A DNA stretch of 64,000 nt from Hofstenia miamia (lineage: Eukaryota > Xenacoelomorpha > Acoela). The translations under genes and the position numbers were made by a program. This document shows positions 1-12,490 of this stretch, piece by piece; position 1 is the first letter of the stretch, and each line of letters opens with the position of its first letter. The DNA is taken from NCBI GenBank assembly GCA_004352715.1, contig SCFE01000072.1:1306600-1370599 (forward strand), written 5' to 3'. The notes under the pieces are model-generated. The model was not told the origin of the DNA, made no database searches, and saw nothing but the letters and a program-made list of their open reading frames with translations.

Positions 1-2606
1 ATATATATATATATCAGGCTATTCCCAATGACATAATTCTCTTATTATTAAATATATTTTTCTATTTCAGTACTTTTAATTAGTTTGACAGCGTTAATCC
101 AAAATACCAATTTTTTTCATCAAAATAGTTTAGCCTGAAATATTTCTTCGATACATTTTTTATTAAATGTAGAATGCCATCAACAAACTTATATTTAAAA
201 TCGAAAATTTTATGTTAAAAGAAATGATTGTTTTGTAGAGGATTTTGTTTGCTTGTTAAGCTTATTTATCAAATTATTATTAAATGATTTCCGAATAGAA
301 CTCTTACCAAACTAAGTAATTAATATGTCTTTGTAAAACTTTATCAGATAATTGCAAAAATTTTTACTATAGAAGTTCTTAAAAGATACTTACAAACTTT
401 GCTAGAATGAATATTTGAGTTTACAGAGTAAGAACATTATTATATAAACTAAGAAGTGTAATCTTAATAAGTTTAGGAAAAATCTTCTGAAGGGTTTAAA
501 GAACTCCATTTTAGAACAATGTTTTCAAACCCATTATTATAATTGTATCTTTTTGCAAATATATTGCTTTGACTCTAATAATATAATCTTTGCACAGCAA
601 TTTTAATTAATCCAAATTGAGAAAACAGGCATACATGTGAGGTAAATTGAATATTTCACAATATCTAGCATTTATTATGCATATACAAAAAAAATCTTTT
701 TTGCAATATTACATTTTGAATTAAAAATTGATCTGTTAGAGTAATTTATACACCATTTGAAACGAAATTATTAATTAAATCTATAAATATTTGCTTAGCA
801 TAAGTATGTTTGTTCTTAATTTCAAAAAATGATTCTCATGCATAAATGCTAAACACATCATTTCTTAGTAAATTAAGTAAAGGCCAAATCTATTTGTACA
901 ATATTAACACATATATAAACAAGATCATTATTTCATTGCATGAATTATTTCCAATAATTTTTATGAATAATAAGGTGATTTTCTGTTGGGGAATTTTTTT
1001 TCCATAGAGGTAATATCTTCAGTTTTAGGTGACCTAAATATATTCCATGGTGATTTCTTCAAGTAACATTAAATGCATTTAGTTGTTTTTTTATGTTTGT
1101 GTTTCTTGGACCATTTGTACCAAACAATACATTTTCAAAAAAAGGAATGTCATTGCCAATAAAGGTTTTTAGAATTTACATCGTAGATCTACCTAATATG
1201 TTTAGAAATTCAATCGAAATATGCTTAGAATATATCAAATCAAACTATTGCAAAGGCGCAATAGTCTATACAATATAGCATTAAATAATGCAGCTCTAAG
1301 CCCAATTGATTCCTTTAATACAGTTATAATCGTTAAATTGAACAAATTAACTAAAAGAAATTTAAAAAAAAATCGTGAAATGGTGAGAAATGCAGTATTT
1401 GCTTTAATTGATTTTTGCTTTAGTGAATTTCAATAAATATTTAATATTCAAAAGCATTAAGTATATCTATTAAGAAATTCCAAAACTAATTCAGAGTTAA
1501 GCATTTTTTGAAAATATGGCATTGTTTTCTTTTTCATGATTGTCCATGCTTCTATCTACATATACAGTATGCATATTTTTCAATGTGAGTTCCAATGGTA
1601 TACCGCATTTCTTATTATTTCCAAGCTCTTAAAATTCCTTTACGAAAGTAAAAGTTATTTTCATATTTGAATGGCATATTACAGAATATCAAAACACTAT
1701 TTTTTTTAAAAAATTGGCTTTAATTTGTTTTTCAGAATTAATGAAAAATTATTGTGTTTTATGAAATAGCAGAAATTTTATTTCAACAAACTTACCAATA
1801 ACTTTCGTCGTTATTAAAGAAACTGAATGGATACTAAAAAATTTCTTGTTCATAATTAATTGCACAAGTGGTTCTTGTAAATCTGTTCATCAAAGCAATT
1901 AATTTTTAAACAAAATTGCGATAATATTAAAATTTAAATGTTTATAAAAGCGAATTATCACCTGCTAAAACATTTATTTTCTCATAAAAGCGTCGATTGA
2001 CAGGGCATGTACATCTATGTAATAGGCAGTGCAAGTATTTCCAAACAACAAATCAAGAACTGTTCATCATTAATATCGAAAATCTAGATTAATGTAATTC
2101 AGAAAACAATTTATTTAAATTCATTTGTATAAGTTCTACTAAATTTGATTTTAAAAATTTCTTCTCTAAACCAACGTGTTACATCTTTTACTGCTAAAAT
2201 ATAATTCTATTATTCTAATTATCTTAAGGAATAACTACTTTTACTGTGTTTATTAAGCCATGGTTTGGAATTATTTTTTGTGAATGTCAGCATCAAAATA
2301 GATAAACATAAAGCAATCATGAACATTTTAAAATATTTTCATGAACAACTAAAAAATTATTGCATGAAATCATATACATTCTAAAATATATTCTCGTCAA
2401 CAATGCACCTAAGAGAAATAATTATTTCTCTTTTAATGAAAAATATGAATACGAAAATTGCAGAAACATTAATTATGAAAGAAACAAAGAAGAACATATT
2501 AAATATACAGATTAATTTTAATGCATTGCAAATGTACACAAACAATCAATTTTGTAAAAAATAATGTATTTGCGAATTGGATATAACTGACGATGAGTGT
2601 GTATAC

Positions 2607-2671
<65 letters not shown>

Positions 2672-2949
2672 TAATATCGATGGCATATGCAGATGAATTA
2701 GATAGAGCGGATGAGATAATATTCTATAATTATTATAATATCCTAATGATTCGTCATACGTTTGTGCAAAGGTCAGAGATTTTATACATCAATTAAATAT
2801 CTTTAATAGAATCCTACGATATTTAGAATTTAGATCTGTTAAAAAAACAAAAAATATTGATGCTGAGCCAAGCAGAATGCATGTGTCAATTTTTTATTAT
2901 AATTGCTTGATAGTAAATTGCATATGGGATAATGACATCGAATGCTTGC
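1..2949. other. AT-rich non-coding DNA
   Basis: This stretch is strongly AT-rich. No coding region is supported beyond short chance frames around 1093-1436, which match nothing I recognise. It opens inside an (AT)n tract at 1-14. Confidence 0.6.
2614..2664. repeat. (TA)n microsatellite
   Basis: About 50 bp of uninterrupted TA dinucleotides. Frames that read through it give Tyr-Ile repeats and are not genes. Similar tracts lie at 4591-4627, 5392-5420, 34783-34840, 47095-47125, 51590-51616, 53216-53240 and 53341-53367. Confidence 0.95.
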
Positions 2950-3900
2950 AGTCGTATTTTGATTCTTATTAAGTAGATGTTTTTTAAATTTTAATTCTTC
3001 ATCTATCTTAACACATCTGTCCTAGTATATATTGATTTTTTACTTCTTAGTATTGCACACAGCTGTCCAATTTCTAAGAATTCCATGATTAAATTATTTT
3101 GAGTTATCATTTTAATTTTAGTGTATGAGCCTATCTTGCAAAATATCAAAATTCATGTAATTGAATGCCTTACTTAAATATAATATTGCTGCACAACTGC
3201 ATTTACTGTATTATGAAATATATTAGACTCTATTTGTTGAGTAGTAGATAGAATTGCGTCTTGGGTGCGTTGGCCATTGCGAAGCACAAATTGTTTACAC
3301 GATATGATTTTTTCAGATTATTAGGAATGCATTTATTTGAATATGCAATAGTTTTTCAAAAAGGTTGCTGAAAGTATGTGTAATACAAATGGGTCTATAA
3401 TTTTAAGTTGTCACCTTTCTATACATAGGAACTATATCTGATTTTTACTATGTCTAGAAATTCACAATCAATAATACATTTACTAAATGCGATTAATAAT
3501 TCTACAAAAATATTTAAGAAATCATTTAAAAAATGAAAGATCTTATTAAGAGGTTGATTTGTTGGTATCAAGTTTCGTACAATGTTTTCTAATTCATTAA
3601 TTGCAGCCAGTTTAAAAAAAATTGTTTCGATTGTTTGGGATTTTATAGTGGGAAAATGAAATTCCTAAGTTCTTTAAATGTTGAAATTAAATGATTTATT
3701 AATTGAATATTATCCTTTATGGTTGTAAAATTGATGTTTAATTCATTTATTTCTGATGATAAAGCTTTAGATTTTTTGTTCATATTTGACTTTTCGTAGT
3801 TAGTCCAATTCGTTTTTTTCAGGTCGGATTTCTCAAGATCAAATAATTCTAGATTAATTAAAAGTAGTTCACTGACTTGATATTTTCGGTGTTTCGAAAA
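2950..3900 (-). pseudogene. degenerate LINE (non-LTR) reverse transcriptase
   Basis: Minus-strand translation shows pieces of a Jockey/CR1/L2-type reverse transcriptase in changing frames. Around 3350-3400 there is a block resembling RPI...TFSNLFEKLLHIQINAFL. Next comes QFVLRNGQRTQDAILST (about 3230-3280), the counterpart of the conserved QFGFR..ST..A block. Then comes LYLSKAFNYMNFDIL (about 3140-3185), the counterpart of the LDLSKAFD..H..L block. Upstream (about 3690-3860) an open stretch containing DLKKTNWTNYEKS resembles the linker after the endonuclease. The order of the blocks matches the family. At least two frameshifts and several stops show that the copy is dead. It lies downstream, in the same orientation, of the PAN-domain exon, so it may sit in an intron of that gene. 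The clade assignment is an inference. Confidence 0.72.
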
Positions 3901-4588
3901 GGAAATTTAATTGCTTTAATAGTAAAACTCTTTTTCTTATTTGGTGCAACAGTGTTTAATTTCTTGTAGCTTTATTTTGTGAAGTAATTAATCATTTGAG
4001 GTCCAGAACTTAATGTGTAAATATAGTTAAATTGGATATTTTTATGGCATTTTCCATTTTTTCATCTGTGTAATATTTATAGTATTTTGCATATATGATT
4101 TTAAATTGCTTTCTTTTATGAGTGTATATGTACAAAGTGCATCATCACTATATTATTAAAACATTAATGATTTGAAAGTAAAAATATTATTAATTAATTG
4201 TCATTCGAATTGGACAAACTCTATTTGCATAACGAAGACTCAAATATTTGCTTTACAGAATTTCGTTCATAAGAATTAAAGTAATTAACTTTAAACTCAA
4301 GAATATATTTAGATTTATAATTATTACGCATTTGATATCCTTCGTTGTTTTTTTTAATTTAGATATTCAACCAGATAATTTATATTTGGGTAATAAGCTA
4401 TGTTTATAGATTCTTTTTTGAAACAGCTCTTTTTTGATTCTATTTCTATCTACAGCAATTAAAATATTTCATCATTAATTTCATATTCAGATTTACAAAC
4501 TGGTTTTAAAGATTTTGGCACAATTACGTTTACCACCCCTACCTATTCAATTTTTACAAAAACCTCAGAATTTTGTCAGTTAAACAAG

Positions 4589-4633
<45 letters not shown>

Positions 4634-4643
4634 CTGAAAATAC
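3901..4643. other. non-coding, probably intronic
   Basis: AT-rich DNA on the intron side of the donor at 4643. It includes a (TA)n run at 4591-4627. I could not find the next exon of the PAN-domain gene here. Confidence 0.5.
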
Positions 4644-5054
4644 TTGCCGATTTATATAGCATGGATAATCTGAATTCCTGGGTGATACAATGCCGCCTTC
4701 TTGAAGCATACAAGTTGGTTCTGTTGCTGAAAGCATTCCAAAGTATTTTATATTATTGCTATAACCAGTGTAGAAATAACTTGATTTTGTGTATCTGTCA
4801 CCGTCAAATAATGAACATGATGATTCATCTTCATCAAATTTTACTGAGATGCAGTCCACAACATATATACATTTAGCAATGCAGCTGGTTGCTGATCGAA
4901 CTGATGAAAATTCTCTAATGGGACTCAATGACATTAAACCACCATTGATGTAATCATCAAAATTCATTAGTCTTACAGCATTTCTGATATTGGAATTGCT
5001 TGAAAAACAAAGGTTCCCAATAATAACCGAAACCAGCAGCAAAGAGTTAAACAT
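4644..5054 (-). CDS. first coding exon of a secreted PAN/Apple-like domain protein
   Basis: The ATG at 5054 opens a 137-codon exon. It starts with a signal peptide (MFNSLLLVSVIIGNLCFSS, a hydrophobic core followed by small residues). A cysteine-bearing region follows, centred on SVRSATSCIAKCIYVVDCIS and CSLF (residues about 50-85). The CxxxC...C...C spacing is typical of PAN/Apple modules, which mediate protein or carbohydrate binding outside the cell. A following stretch with EGGIVSPRNSDYPCY (residues about 118-132) could begin a CUB-type domain. The coding frame reaches a plausible donor, CGGCAA|gtattt, at 4643/4644 and then runs into a TA microsatellite, so the 166-residue open frame overstates the protein. 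The remaining exons should lie at lower coordinates and were not found. The PAN call rests on cysteine pattern only. Confidence 0.6.
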
Positions 5055-5385
5055 TTATTGAATTTTCTTCCAGTTCTAAAGAATAGCAAATGATTGTACA
5101 TGATGTTATATATTTGCTTCAATTTAGATAAAGAATTTTCTTTAAATTTCTCTAATCAAATTTTGTAAATCCTTTGAGATATTGCCTAAAATTTCCAACT
5201 TTAAATAATGGTAATATCTTTTCACATTAGTGCTTCAAAAATGTTCAGCATATGTATGTTTATTCAAACAGCAAATTTTTACAAATATATAATCTCAAAT
5301 AAAAAGCATTAAAGTACAACACTAATCCTAATCTTAGAACTATATTTGTGACTCTTCCTTGAAATTTAGTGAGCATATATTTATA

Positions 5386-5423
<38 letters not shown>

Positions 5424-5460
5424 CATATTCCAGTGATGCCAAAGATAGACAGCCTTACAT
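5055..5460. other. 5' flank of the PAN-domain gene
   Basis: AT-rich DNA upstream of the start codon, with a (TA)n tract at about 5392-5420. No coding potential is seen, and the promoter cannot be placed. Confidence 0.4.
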
Positions 5461-6293
5461 CCCTTAGTAAATACGTTTGGAAAATTTGGCAAATATTTGC
5501 GAAATATTTGGATAAAAATGCTTAATTTTTTAAATTGAAATATTCCAAATATTTGGCAAATATTTGCCAAATAATTGCCAAATTTTGCAAATTTTTACAA
5601 TTTGTACATTCATTAATTTACAGCTTATTTGAATAAATAAAAGTGTGCGTAATATATATATATTTCAAACTTTTTTGAAACTGATATAACGAAAACGAAA
5701 ATTTCAACTTTTTATTGCCTACTGTTATAATTAGTACTAGTTATGGACTAGCGTTATCACCTGTGTTCATTTACTTTTTTATGTTCATACCAGAAATAAT
5801 GTTTAAATCTACCATACTTATAGATGTTTGAATTCTAATTCATAATTGCCATAATTTTGAGCGAATTGTTATGAAATATAAAAAAGCTTATTTGGTAAAT
5901 ATTCAATGTTGCATTGGTTTGAAATTATGATGTTGACTGACATACCAATGCATAAATGCAATTGGTTGGCAGTTGACTGCTGTAGTTTAGACTATGACTT
6001 GTGTCTCTATATCTGTATACACTTAAATGTATACTTTGTAGGCAGTTTAATCAACTGCTGTTACAAATAATTGTTTAATATATTTAATGTACTCTAAAAA
6101 AATTCACTTAGCCTAAAATTTGGAAAGTTTGCCAAATATTTGGCAAATTCTTGGAAAGTTTGCAAATTATTTGGACAATTTGCCAAATATTTGGAAAGTT
6201 TGCATAAAATTTGGAAAATTTGCCAAATGTTTGGCAAATATTTGGAATCGATTTGCAATTTTTTGAAAAATTTTCCAAATTTATTTACTAGAG
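5461..6293 (+). mobile_element. non-autonomous TIR element (MITE-like), copy 1
   Basis: The left end reads CCCTTAGTAAATACGTTTGG. The right end, reverse-complemented, reads CTCTAGTAAATAAATTTGG, so the element has terminal inverted repeats. Both subterminal regions are packed with alternating TTTGGCAAATATTTGCCAAA palindromes. The unique centre (about 5600-6080) contains no transposase. A second copy lies inverted at 30517-31478 with the same ends and centre. The superfamily is not certain, but copy 2 has TA target duplications, which points to Tc1/mariner-type mobilisation. Short open frames in the palindromic ends are translation artefacts. Confidence 0.85.
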
Positions 6294-6769
6294 TCGCCAG
6301 ACGATCAAATTCCAACATTACATCATAGTCACACCAGAGGATATTCCTGCCAAAGTCAAAACCTCGAATATCTACATAAAAGAACCCAATTGTACTACTC
6401 TTATATATGGCCAATTTACTGTCAAGAAGCTATTTTCAAGAAATTCATGCGAAGAGTGTTATGTTTTAATAACATCAAATGTTTTTATATTTTGAAAGGG
6501 AATTTTAACTTGATTCGAACAGTATCTAGCATTCACACTTCGGCCGTTTCAGTATTTTAAGAACTTTATTCAAATGCTTAATTGATTTCTTTGAAATGCT
6601 CTACCTAATAGTTTACCATAAAATTATATCGCAATAATTGAGGAAATGGATATCGAAACCTGGTTAAAGATGCTACAGACTTCCTACCAAATATATTAAA
6701 TTTGCAAATGTTTATTTGAACAGCTGTTGCATTTGTAGACATAATAGATTACTTTAACATTTTGTTAAA
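6294..6769. promoter_or_regulatory. upstream region of the kinase-like gene
   Basis: About 475 bp between the TIR element and the kinase-like start codon. It must hold the promoter or 5' UTR of that gene if it is transcribed, but I see no clear TATA box or other motif that I would defend. Confidence 0.25.
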
Positions 6770-8625
6770 ATGCTAGAATATGGATTTGTGAAAATACCTC
6801 CCCGAACGGATTTGTCATATGAAGAAGGTCTTAGAAAACGAATGCAACTGTATATTCTGCAAGATAAAGCTATTGATTTCGATTGGAGTTCTGCTATTCG
6901 TTCTGTGATAATGCATGGAAAAGAATGTTATTTGTCATTATACAGTATTGATGTACATTTAGAATACCTGAATTCAACTCAACATTTTTTGCCGGAACAA
7001 TCAAGATCTATTGCTCTTATATTTATTCATTCACAGAGTGTTATCCACAGTGAAGATGTTCTTTCTGAAGATTCAAGTGGAGAGTGGCGGAAAGTAAAGA
7101 TTTTTAGTCAAAAAAATACGAAAACATTTACAAATTACATGATGTATGTTCCCAAATGCACCGAAATTTGGAAATCACAAACTGCTAATGAGAACATAGG
7201 GAATTTTATTCTAGGCCTATATAGTCCGGCATCAATTTACTGTTTACAAATGAGAAAAGCGTTGTCATCTGCATCTGTACATATCCCTTCGCTATCAGAA
7301 GATTTCTTAAAGGGACTAAAGTTACCAAGCATAATGAACTTAGTTTATATGAAGGAAATAAAANNNNNNNNNNNNNNNNNNNNNNNNNNNNNNNNNNNNN
7401 NNNNNNNNNNNNNCAAATGAGAAAAGTGTTGCCATCTGTACATATCCCTTCGCTATCAGAAGATTTCTTAAAGGGACTAAAGTTACCAAGCATAATGAAC
7501 TTAGTTTATATGAAGGAAATAAAATTTCCATGTATTCTTTTCCCTGAAGAATTGGGAATTCGTGTAGAATTTGAATATAAATCAGCTGAAGCAAGGGGGA
7601 ATTTTGCTGTAGCTAGCTTTAATATAAATAATTCACCTTACTTTATAGAATCTCACCACTTTATTAAGAAAGGATTTAGTGGTCGTGGAGCATCTGGAAG
7701 TTGTAATATACTTGAAGTCCCAAAAAATTTCTTAGAATCTTCAAAAAAATTTGTTTCAAAGGAAATTAGAGCTCGGAATTTAACATTGGCTGAAAATAGT
7801 TCTGATGTATCTTTGTCTCCAAGAAATCAAATACTAAACGAAATTATAGTCATGTGCATATTGAATAACCTGAATATTCCACACATAGTAAAGCCATTTA
7901 GCGTAAGGGTTCCTGAAGCAATTGAAGTATTTTCAAATCAGCCTGTAATTCTTTACCATTATGAAGAGGAAGACATAAAATTTTCTTTTGCAATGGAGCT
8001 CATAAATGGCACTGATCTCCGCAATGTTGATGTTGCTTCACTGGATGATTTGACCAAGTTTTCAATCGTTTTGCATGTGGCTGAAACGCTAAATATTCTT
8101 CACAAAAATGGTTTTGTTCATAATTTTTCAATCGTTTTGCATGTGGCTGAAACGCTAAATATTCTTCACAAAAATGGTTTTGTTCATAATGATTTACATT
8201 TGGGAAATATGAGATTGGAATCCTCAACAAATCGAATTGTTATTCTTGATTTTGGTTGTTGTGAAGGAATTACAGAAACTAACTTCAGGAAAGATGTCAA
8301 GTATTTATTTGAGTTAATTTATTATTTGTATAACATTCAAACTACTGGTCGCCCACAGTACAATAATGTTCCATATATTTTAAGACCAATTATAAAAGAT
8401 TCTCTTAAAGTTAAACCCTTTAGCAAGAAGAGATATAAAACAGTAGGTGAAATTTTAGAAAGTTTGTCTTTTCGCAATAAAGGCATTGTTCTAGATCGAA
8501 AGTGGCTAGATTTTGGATACTTTCTTAAAAAACATACTGATTTCTATCAATCCTATAAATTTAAAGACTACATTGAATGTATATGCTCCTATAAGGGTAT
8601 GCATTCACTTAAAAATTTACTTTAA
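6770..8625 (+). CDS. divergent protein-kinase-fold protein, intronless, broken by a gap
   Basis: The reading frame opens at ATG 6770, crosses a 50-n gap (7364-7413) and closes at TAA 8623-8625. The C-terminal half has kinase landmarks in order: glycine-rich loop GFSGRGASGSC, a candidate Lys/Glu pair region (KKFVSKEI, then NEIIVMCILNNLNIPHIVKPF), a hinge-like FAMELINGTDLRN, the catalytic loop VHNDLHLGN and the metal-binding ILDFG. HND replaces HRD, and HLGN replaces the usual KxxN, so the catalytic-loop lysine is missing, as in RIO/Bud32- or APH-like kinases. The N-terminal 200 residues are unrecognised. Two flaws are visible: the segment before the gap (7249-7363) repeats after it (from 7414), and 22 codons are duplicated in tandem at 8059-8194. 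Substrate unknown. Confidence 0.7.
7364..7413. other. assembly gap (50 n) with overlapping contig ends
   Basis: The sequence just before the gap (from CAAATGAGAAAAG at 7246) recurs just after it (7414 on). The second copy has a few substitutions and is 6 bp shorter. Two allelic contig ends were probably placed side by side instead of being merged. The true protein should carry this segment once. Confidence 0.8.
8059..8194 (+). repeat. 66-bp in-frame tandem duplication inside the kinase domain
   Basis: Two identical 66-bp units encode FSIVLHVAETLNILHKNGFVHN twice (split here as FSIVLHVAETL + NILHKNGFVHN). Only the second copy is followed by the catalytic Asp. The duplication keeps the frame but doubles the helix before the catalytic loop, which should disturb the fold unless one copy is an assembly or allelic artefact. 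Confidence 0.9.
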
Positions 8626-8890
8626 TTTCCAGATCCTTAAATAGTNNNNNNNNNNNNNNNNNNNNNATATATATATACTATTTAGAAAATAAATTATTAA
8701 TATATTTGTAAATCAATACTTTTTGAAAAAACCGATGAATTTGTGTAGATTGAAGCATTGGCGGCAGAGCGAATTTTGGCTAGGGGTAAGAAAACTTTAT
8801 TATCCAAAATACTAACTAGCTAAGAGGACCCTTACTGTTTAAGTTACAAAATTAGGGAGGTTTTTTGAAATGATAATTTGGGGAGATGGC
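8626..8890. other. 3' flank of the kinase gene with a short gap
   Basis: It holds a 21-n gap (8646-8666) next to a TA tract, then AT-rich DNA. No gene is seen. Confidence 0.5.
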
Positions 8891-9400
8891 TACGGTCAAC
8901 ACTGCATAGGGACGTGCGGGCGGCTAATTTTTGCGCCGTTCACGCAAATTATCGTATATCCCGACCACACTTGCCCGTAAAGTCTTATGCATCCCGCCCG
9001 AATATGTCTATATCCACCTGTATGTATATTCATTCAGTTTAGACATAATAGTTAATTAAATATAAAAGCAAAGATTTATCACATGAAAAAGCATGTTAAT
9101 TATGGGTAGTAACACATGACGAGTAACTTTTACTTGTTTATCAACGGACGGTTTATGCCACGCTCAAACAATTTACACCATCACATTGTTCATTATAGTT
9201 TCTTCTGCAAAAAAAACTGTACCGTTTGTATAGAAGCTGGAACAAAGTCAAACACGAAAAAGAAAATCTATCTAGTTGAATTTAGTAAATGCGTGCTGGA
9301 ATTGTTTTATGAGGCCCACCCGCGCTCAAGCCCGTCTGAAGCCAACCCACACCCGGTTCGAGCTAACACTGCCCCCTTCCTCCCACTGCTCCAAACTTCC
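8891..9400. repeat. unclassified GC-richer repeat-like block
   Basis: Two patches with composition unlike the surroundings flank an AT-rich core. They are 8905-9000 (CGTGCGGGCGGC, CCCGACC, CCCGCCCG) and 9315-9400 (CCCACCCGCGC, CACCCGGTTCG). GC-rich ends around an AT-rich middle suggest a small DNA transposon remnant. I could not pair the ends as inverted repeats. Confidence 0.35.
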
Positions 9401-12400
9401 ATCGCCACTCTAGTGAATATAATATTAAAATTGAAAATATTGCAAGCGTTTAGCCCTTAGATGCGCAAGTTAATTTATAACCTTAATTTGCAAAATGGGT
9501 CCACGCGACTCACAATAAAAATACATGGAAAATTTTGGTTGATGCCGTATTACATCATCAACTGTTATTAATATCAACCACAATATACAAAATATACCTG
9601 AAGTCCACAGGTTTTTTCCTATTATATAACTTATTTTTAGTTTTCATACTAAGTAATTATACATGAAACTTTGTACGCTATTAAAAAAGTCATTTGTGTA
9701 CAAAATGAGGCCATTAGTTTGCTGATGATATCATCAAACATCATGGCGATTAAGGAAAAAAATTTCTTTAAACTTAAATAAATCATTTTAAGAATTAGTT
9801 CTCAGATAAAAGAGGAATCATTTGAGTAAATGACATTTGTTGGAGTTTCATTGGTTAAATTGATGTTTTGTACCGTTTTCACAGATTTCTGGCTTGAAAA
9901 CGAGTGTTTTGATGTCTCACTTTAGCCATTTCTTTTGCAAGTCACCAGTTTTGTTTACAGTAAACCTTTTGTGACCACGTTTTGATGTGCTTACAGCCAA
10001 TGTTTTGCAGTAAATGCTTCTTGGCGGCCGCAAATATTGAAGCCTTTCCCGATCGTAGATTTTTTATTTTATATTATATTCACCACATTCCTTATAATGT
10101 ATTTGCACTTACGCTAGGCTCTAGTAAAATCTATTATTTACTATAGAAACACTGTTTAGTTAAGCTTGCAAATTAATAGCTTATAGTCACTATGAAATTA
10201 TATTTAAAAATATGAACCATGGTCGTAAGGATTCAGGTTGTATCCGTCCATTAACACTACTTACAGCATTGTTGGTGTCACATCTTGAGCAATGCAATGC
10301 ATATCAATGCTCCCTTAAAAGAATACTTCTTCAAACAAAGTCTGATTTTTCGCTAAAACACATTAATACAATGAATATAGCATTTTTAAATGTGGCTTAA
10401 TTTCTTCTACAGTGAAGGATTTCTATTACAAAAATACTCCAAAAATAGTAGTTTGTACATGTGTATCATATAAATGATATCAATAGACATCGCCATTCAA
10501 AATTTACAGTGGTTAGGCCTAACAAGTATATCTTAAATCGCAGATTTCTCCTCTTCATACGTGTTTCTAAATTTAAAAATTAAAAATTAATAAAATGGAC
10601 AAAATGACTCAAATTACTGTTTGAATTCAAATATTATTTCTTGCACTGCAGTAAAGAAATATATAAATATAGTAAGATCTTTTCTCACCTATTATTCTAA
10701 ATTACAAGGAACTTTGATGAATTGAAATTTCAACATTTCTATTAATATTTGTGATGAATTATATGGAGAGGTTAGTCACTCGGCCCCAGGTTGCGCATCT
10801 AAGCACTAAACACTGGTTGTTTTTACAAGACAATATTAGAACTACTACAATATATTTTCAAATTCAAGTGCAAGCGTTTTCCACTCGTCTTTACAAATTT
10901 TTTATGTAATGTTAGGTCATATTGTTGTAAATTATTATTTTTATATTGTATTGTATATTAAGCAAATATTTTATGTTATGAAGATTTTTTACACTCCATT
11001 GCCAACCGTACATAACATGAAATACAAGAAATCATTAAAGGGTATAGCAATATTTAAAATTTCCCAAATAGCAAAGTGCATTAACTTTTTTTTCAGCTGA
11101 GGCAGTATATTATCCACATGCTATTTTGATCTCAACAAATATGTTTTTAATATCTAGCCATAAAGAAAATGAAAGAGGTTTCTTCAATAAATGGTTTAGA
11201 AAAGATGTTTGACTAGCAATCCGATATTAACTCATATACATTCAAGTATGCAGCATTTATTGATTATTTTTGTTCGACAGGGCATTTGAAATTTTAACAG
11301 CCAGAATTTTAAAATACTTCAGCAGAAAGTCGTTTTCAAATCAACCCTCCGTGTTCCACAATTACAACTGATGGCTAGGTTTGAATTTAATCACTGGAGA
11401 GAGATGAGAGGTACACGCATGCAAGCTTCAATTATTGGCAAAGGCCTAAGTGATGACAGTTGAAAATTCAAAATGCCTGGTTTGTAGTGATGTTCTACAG
11501 CAGTATTGACAGAGGTTTGAGTAAACTTATAACGCTCATGAAATTTTGGATAAAATCACAAAATCTTTTTATTCGCTTTGTAGATCAATCCTTAAATGCG
11601 CTGGTGTATGTCGTTTCGAGTTTCATTGCTAGAAATGTGTACGAAGGCTGTGTATTGTTTAACAATAAGAAAAAATGTTAAAAAAATTTACTCTAGGTGA
11701 ATGGTGCTGGTAAATAATCTATTCTAGCAATTTTAAAACTAATTAATTTTCAATAAAAATTCTTCATGCAACTTCATGTTTTTCATTTTTCACATGTAAG
11801 AGTTTATGTCATGTTTTTTAATGTTAGAAATAGATATCAAGTCAGTAACTTTGCAAGTAATGGCTGCTACAGCTAGATTAGCAGTAGCTGAAAAACTTTT
11901 AATAAAGCAACTAATACTAAACCTACTTAGAGTGAAAGCTATTCTAAAGATCAAGAAAAAAATTTTGTTTATTTATTAAAACTACATTGACAATTGATGT
12001 TGATATTATAAAAAACTTGATACTTTTTCTGAATACGTGAAAATAATTTGCCTTTTCAAAAAAAGTTTTCAAGTATTTGACTATATTTGATGCTTTGTCA
12101 ATATGATATATGAAATTTTATATGTATAAATTTTTATACATATAAAATTTCATGTAAAAAACTTTTTGCTAAAATTATGAAAATATAGCAACTGCATCAG
12201 GTCAAATAGTCGTGCCCTGCAATTTGCATAATTAAAATTTAAATAGAATGTTTTGGAATAGTTTGAAACCAAACTCGTTTGTAAAATATTCATTGCGATT
12301 TTAATGTATAATGAACTCTAAGCAACTAATCAACAACTATTGAAATAAGTTATGCTTCTTTTAAAAAGAAACATTTGTAAATCCAGTTCTAGTAATTAAA

Positions 12401-12490
12401 TAGTAATTCGCAGTCATTTTTAATAAATCAATGTATAGTTATTTATTATATATTTAGATTTTATGGTTTTCGAAATTAATATTTTTTTAG
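9401..12490. other. non-coding DNA upstream of the MANSC exon
   Basis: About 3 kb with no coding region that I can support. The first exon (signal peptide) of the MANSC gene should lie in or beyond this interval, but no candidate has both a convincing signal sequence and a phase-0 donor. Confidence 0.45.
12110..12153. repeat. perfect 21-bp hairpin with a 2-nt loop
   Basis: ATGAAATTTTATATGTATAA plus one A, two T, then its exact reverse complement. The 21/21 match is far above the background of loose AT palindromes nearby. Function unknown. Confidence 0.85.

Noticed and set aside
2593-2796. Frames encoding Tyr-Ile repeats (also at 4554-4640, 5260-5442 and 18350-18408)
   Set aside because: Translation of (TA)n microsatellites, not proteins.
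5461-6414. Open frames in the TTTGGCAAATATTTG arrays (also 30514-31652)
   Set aside because: Low-complexity palindromic DNA read in several frames; no conserved codon pattern between the two copies.
10212-10400. 62-codon frame with a hydrophobic stretch as signal-peptide exon of the MANSC gene
   Set aside because: Its hydrophobic core is weak, and the only strong donor nearby (GGTC|gtaagg) is in the wrong phase for the next exon.
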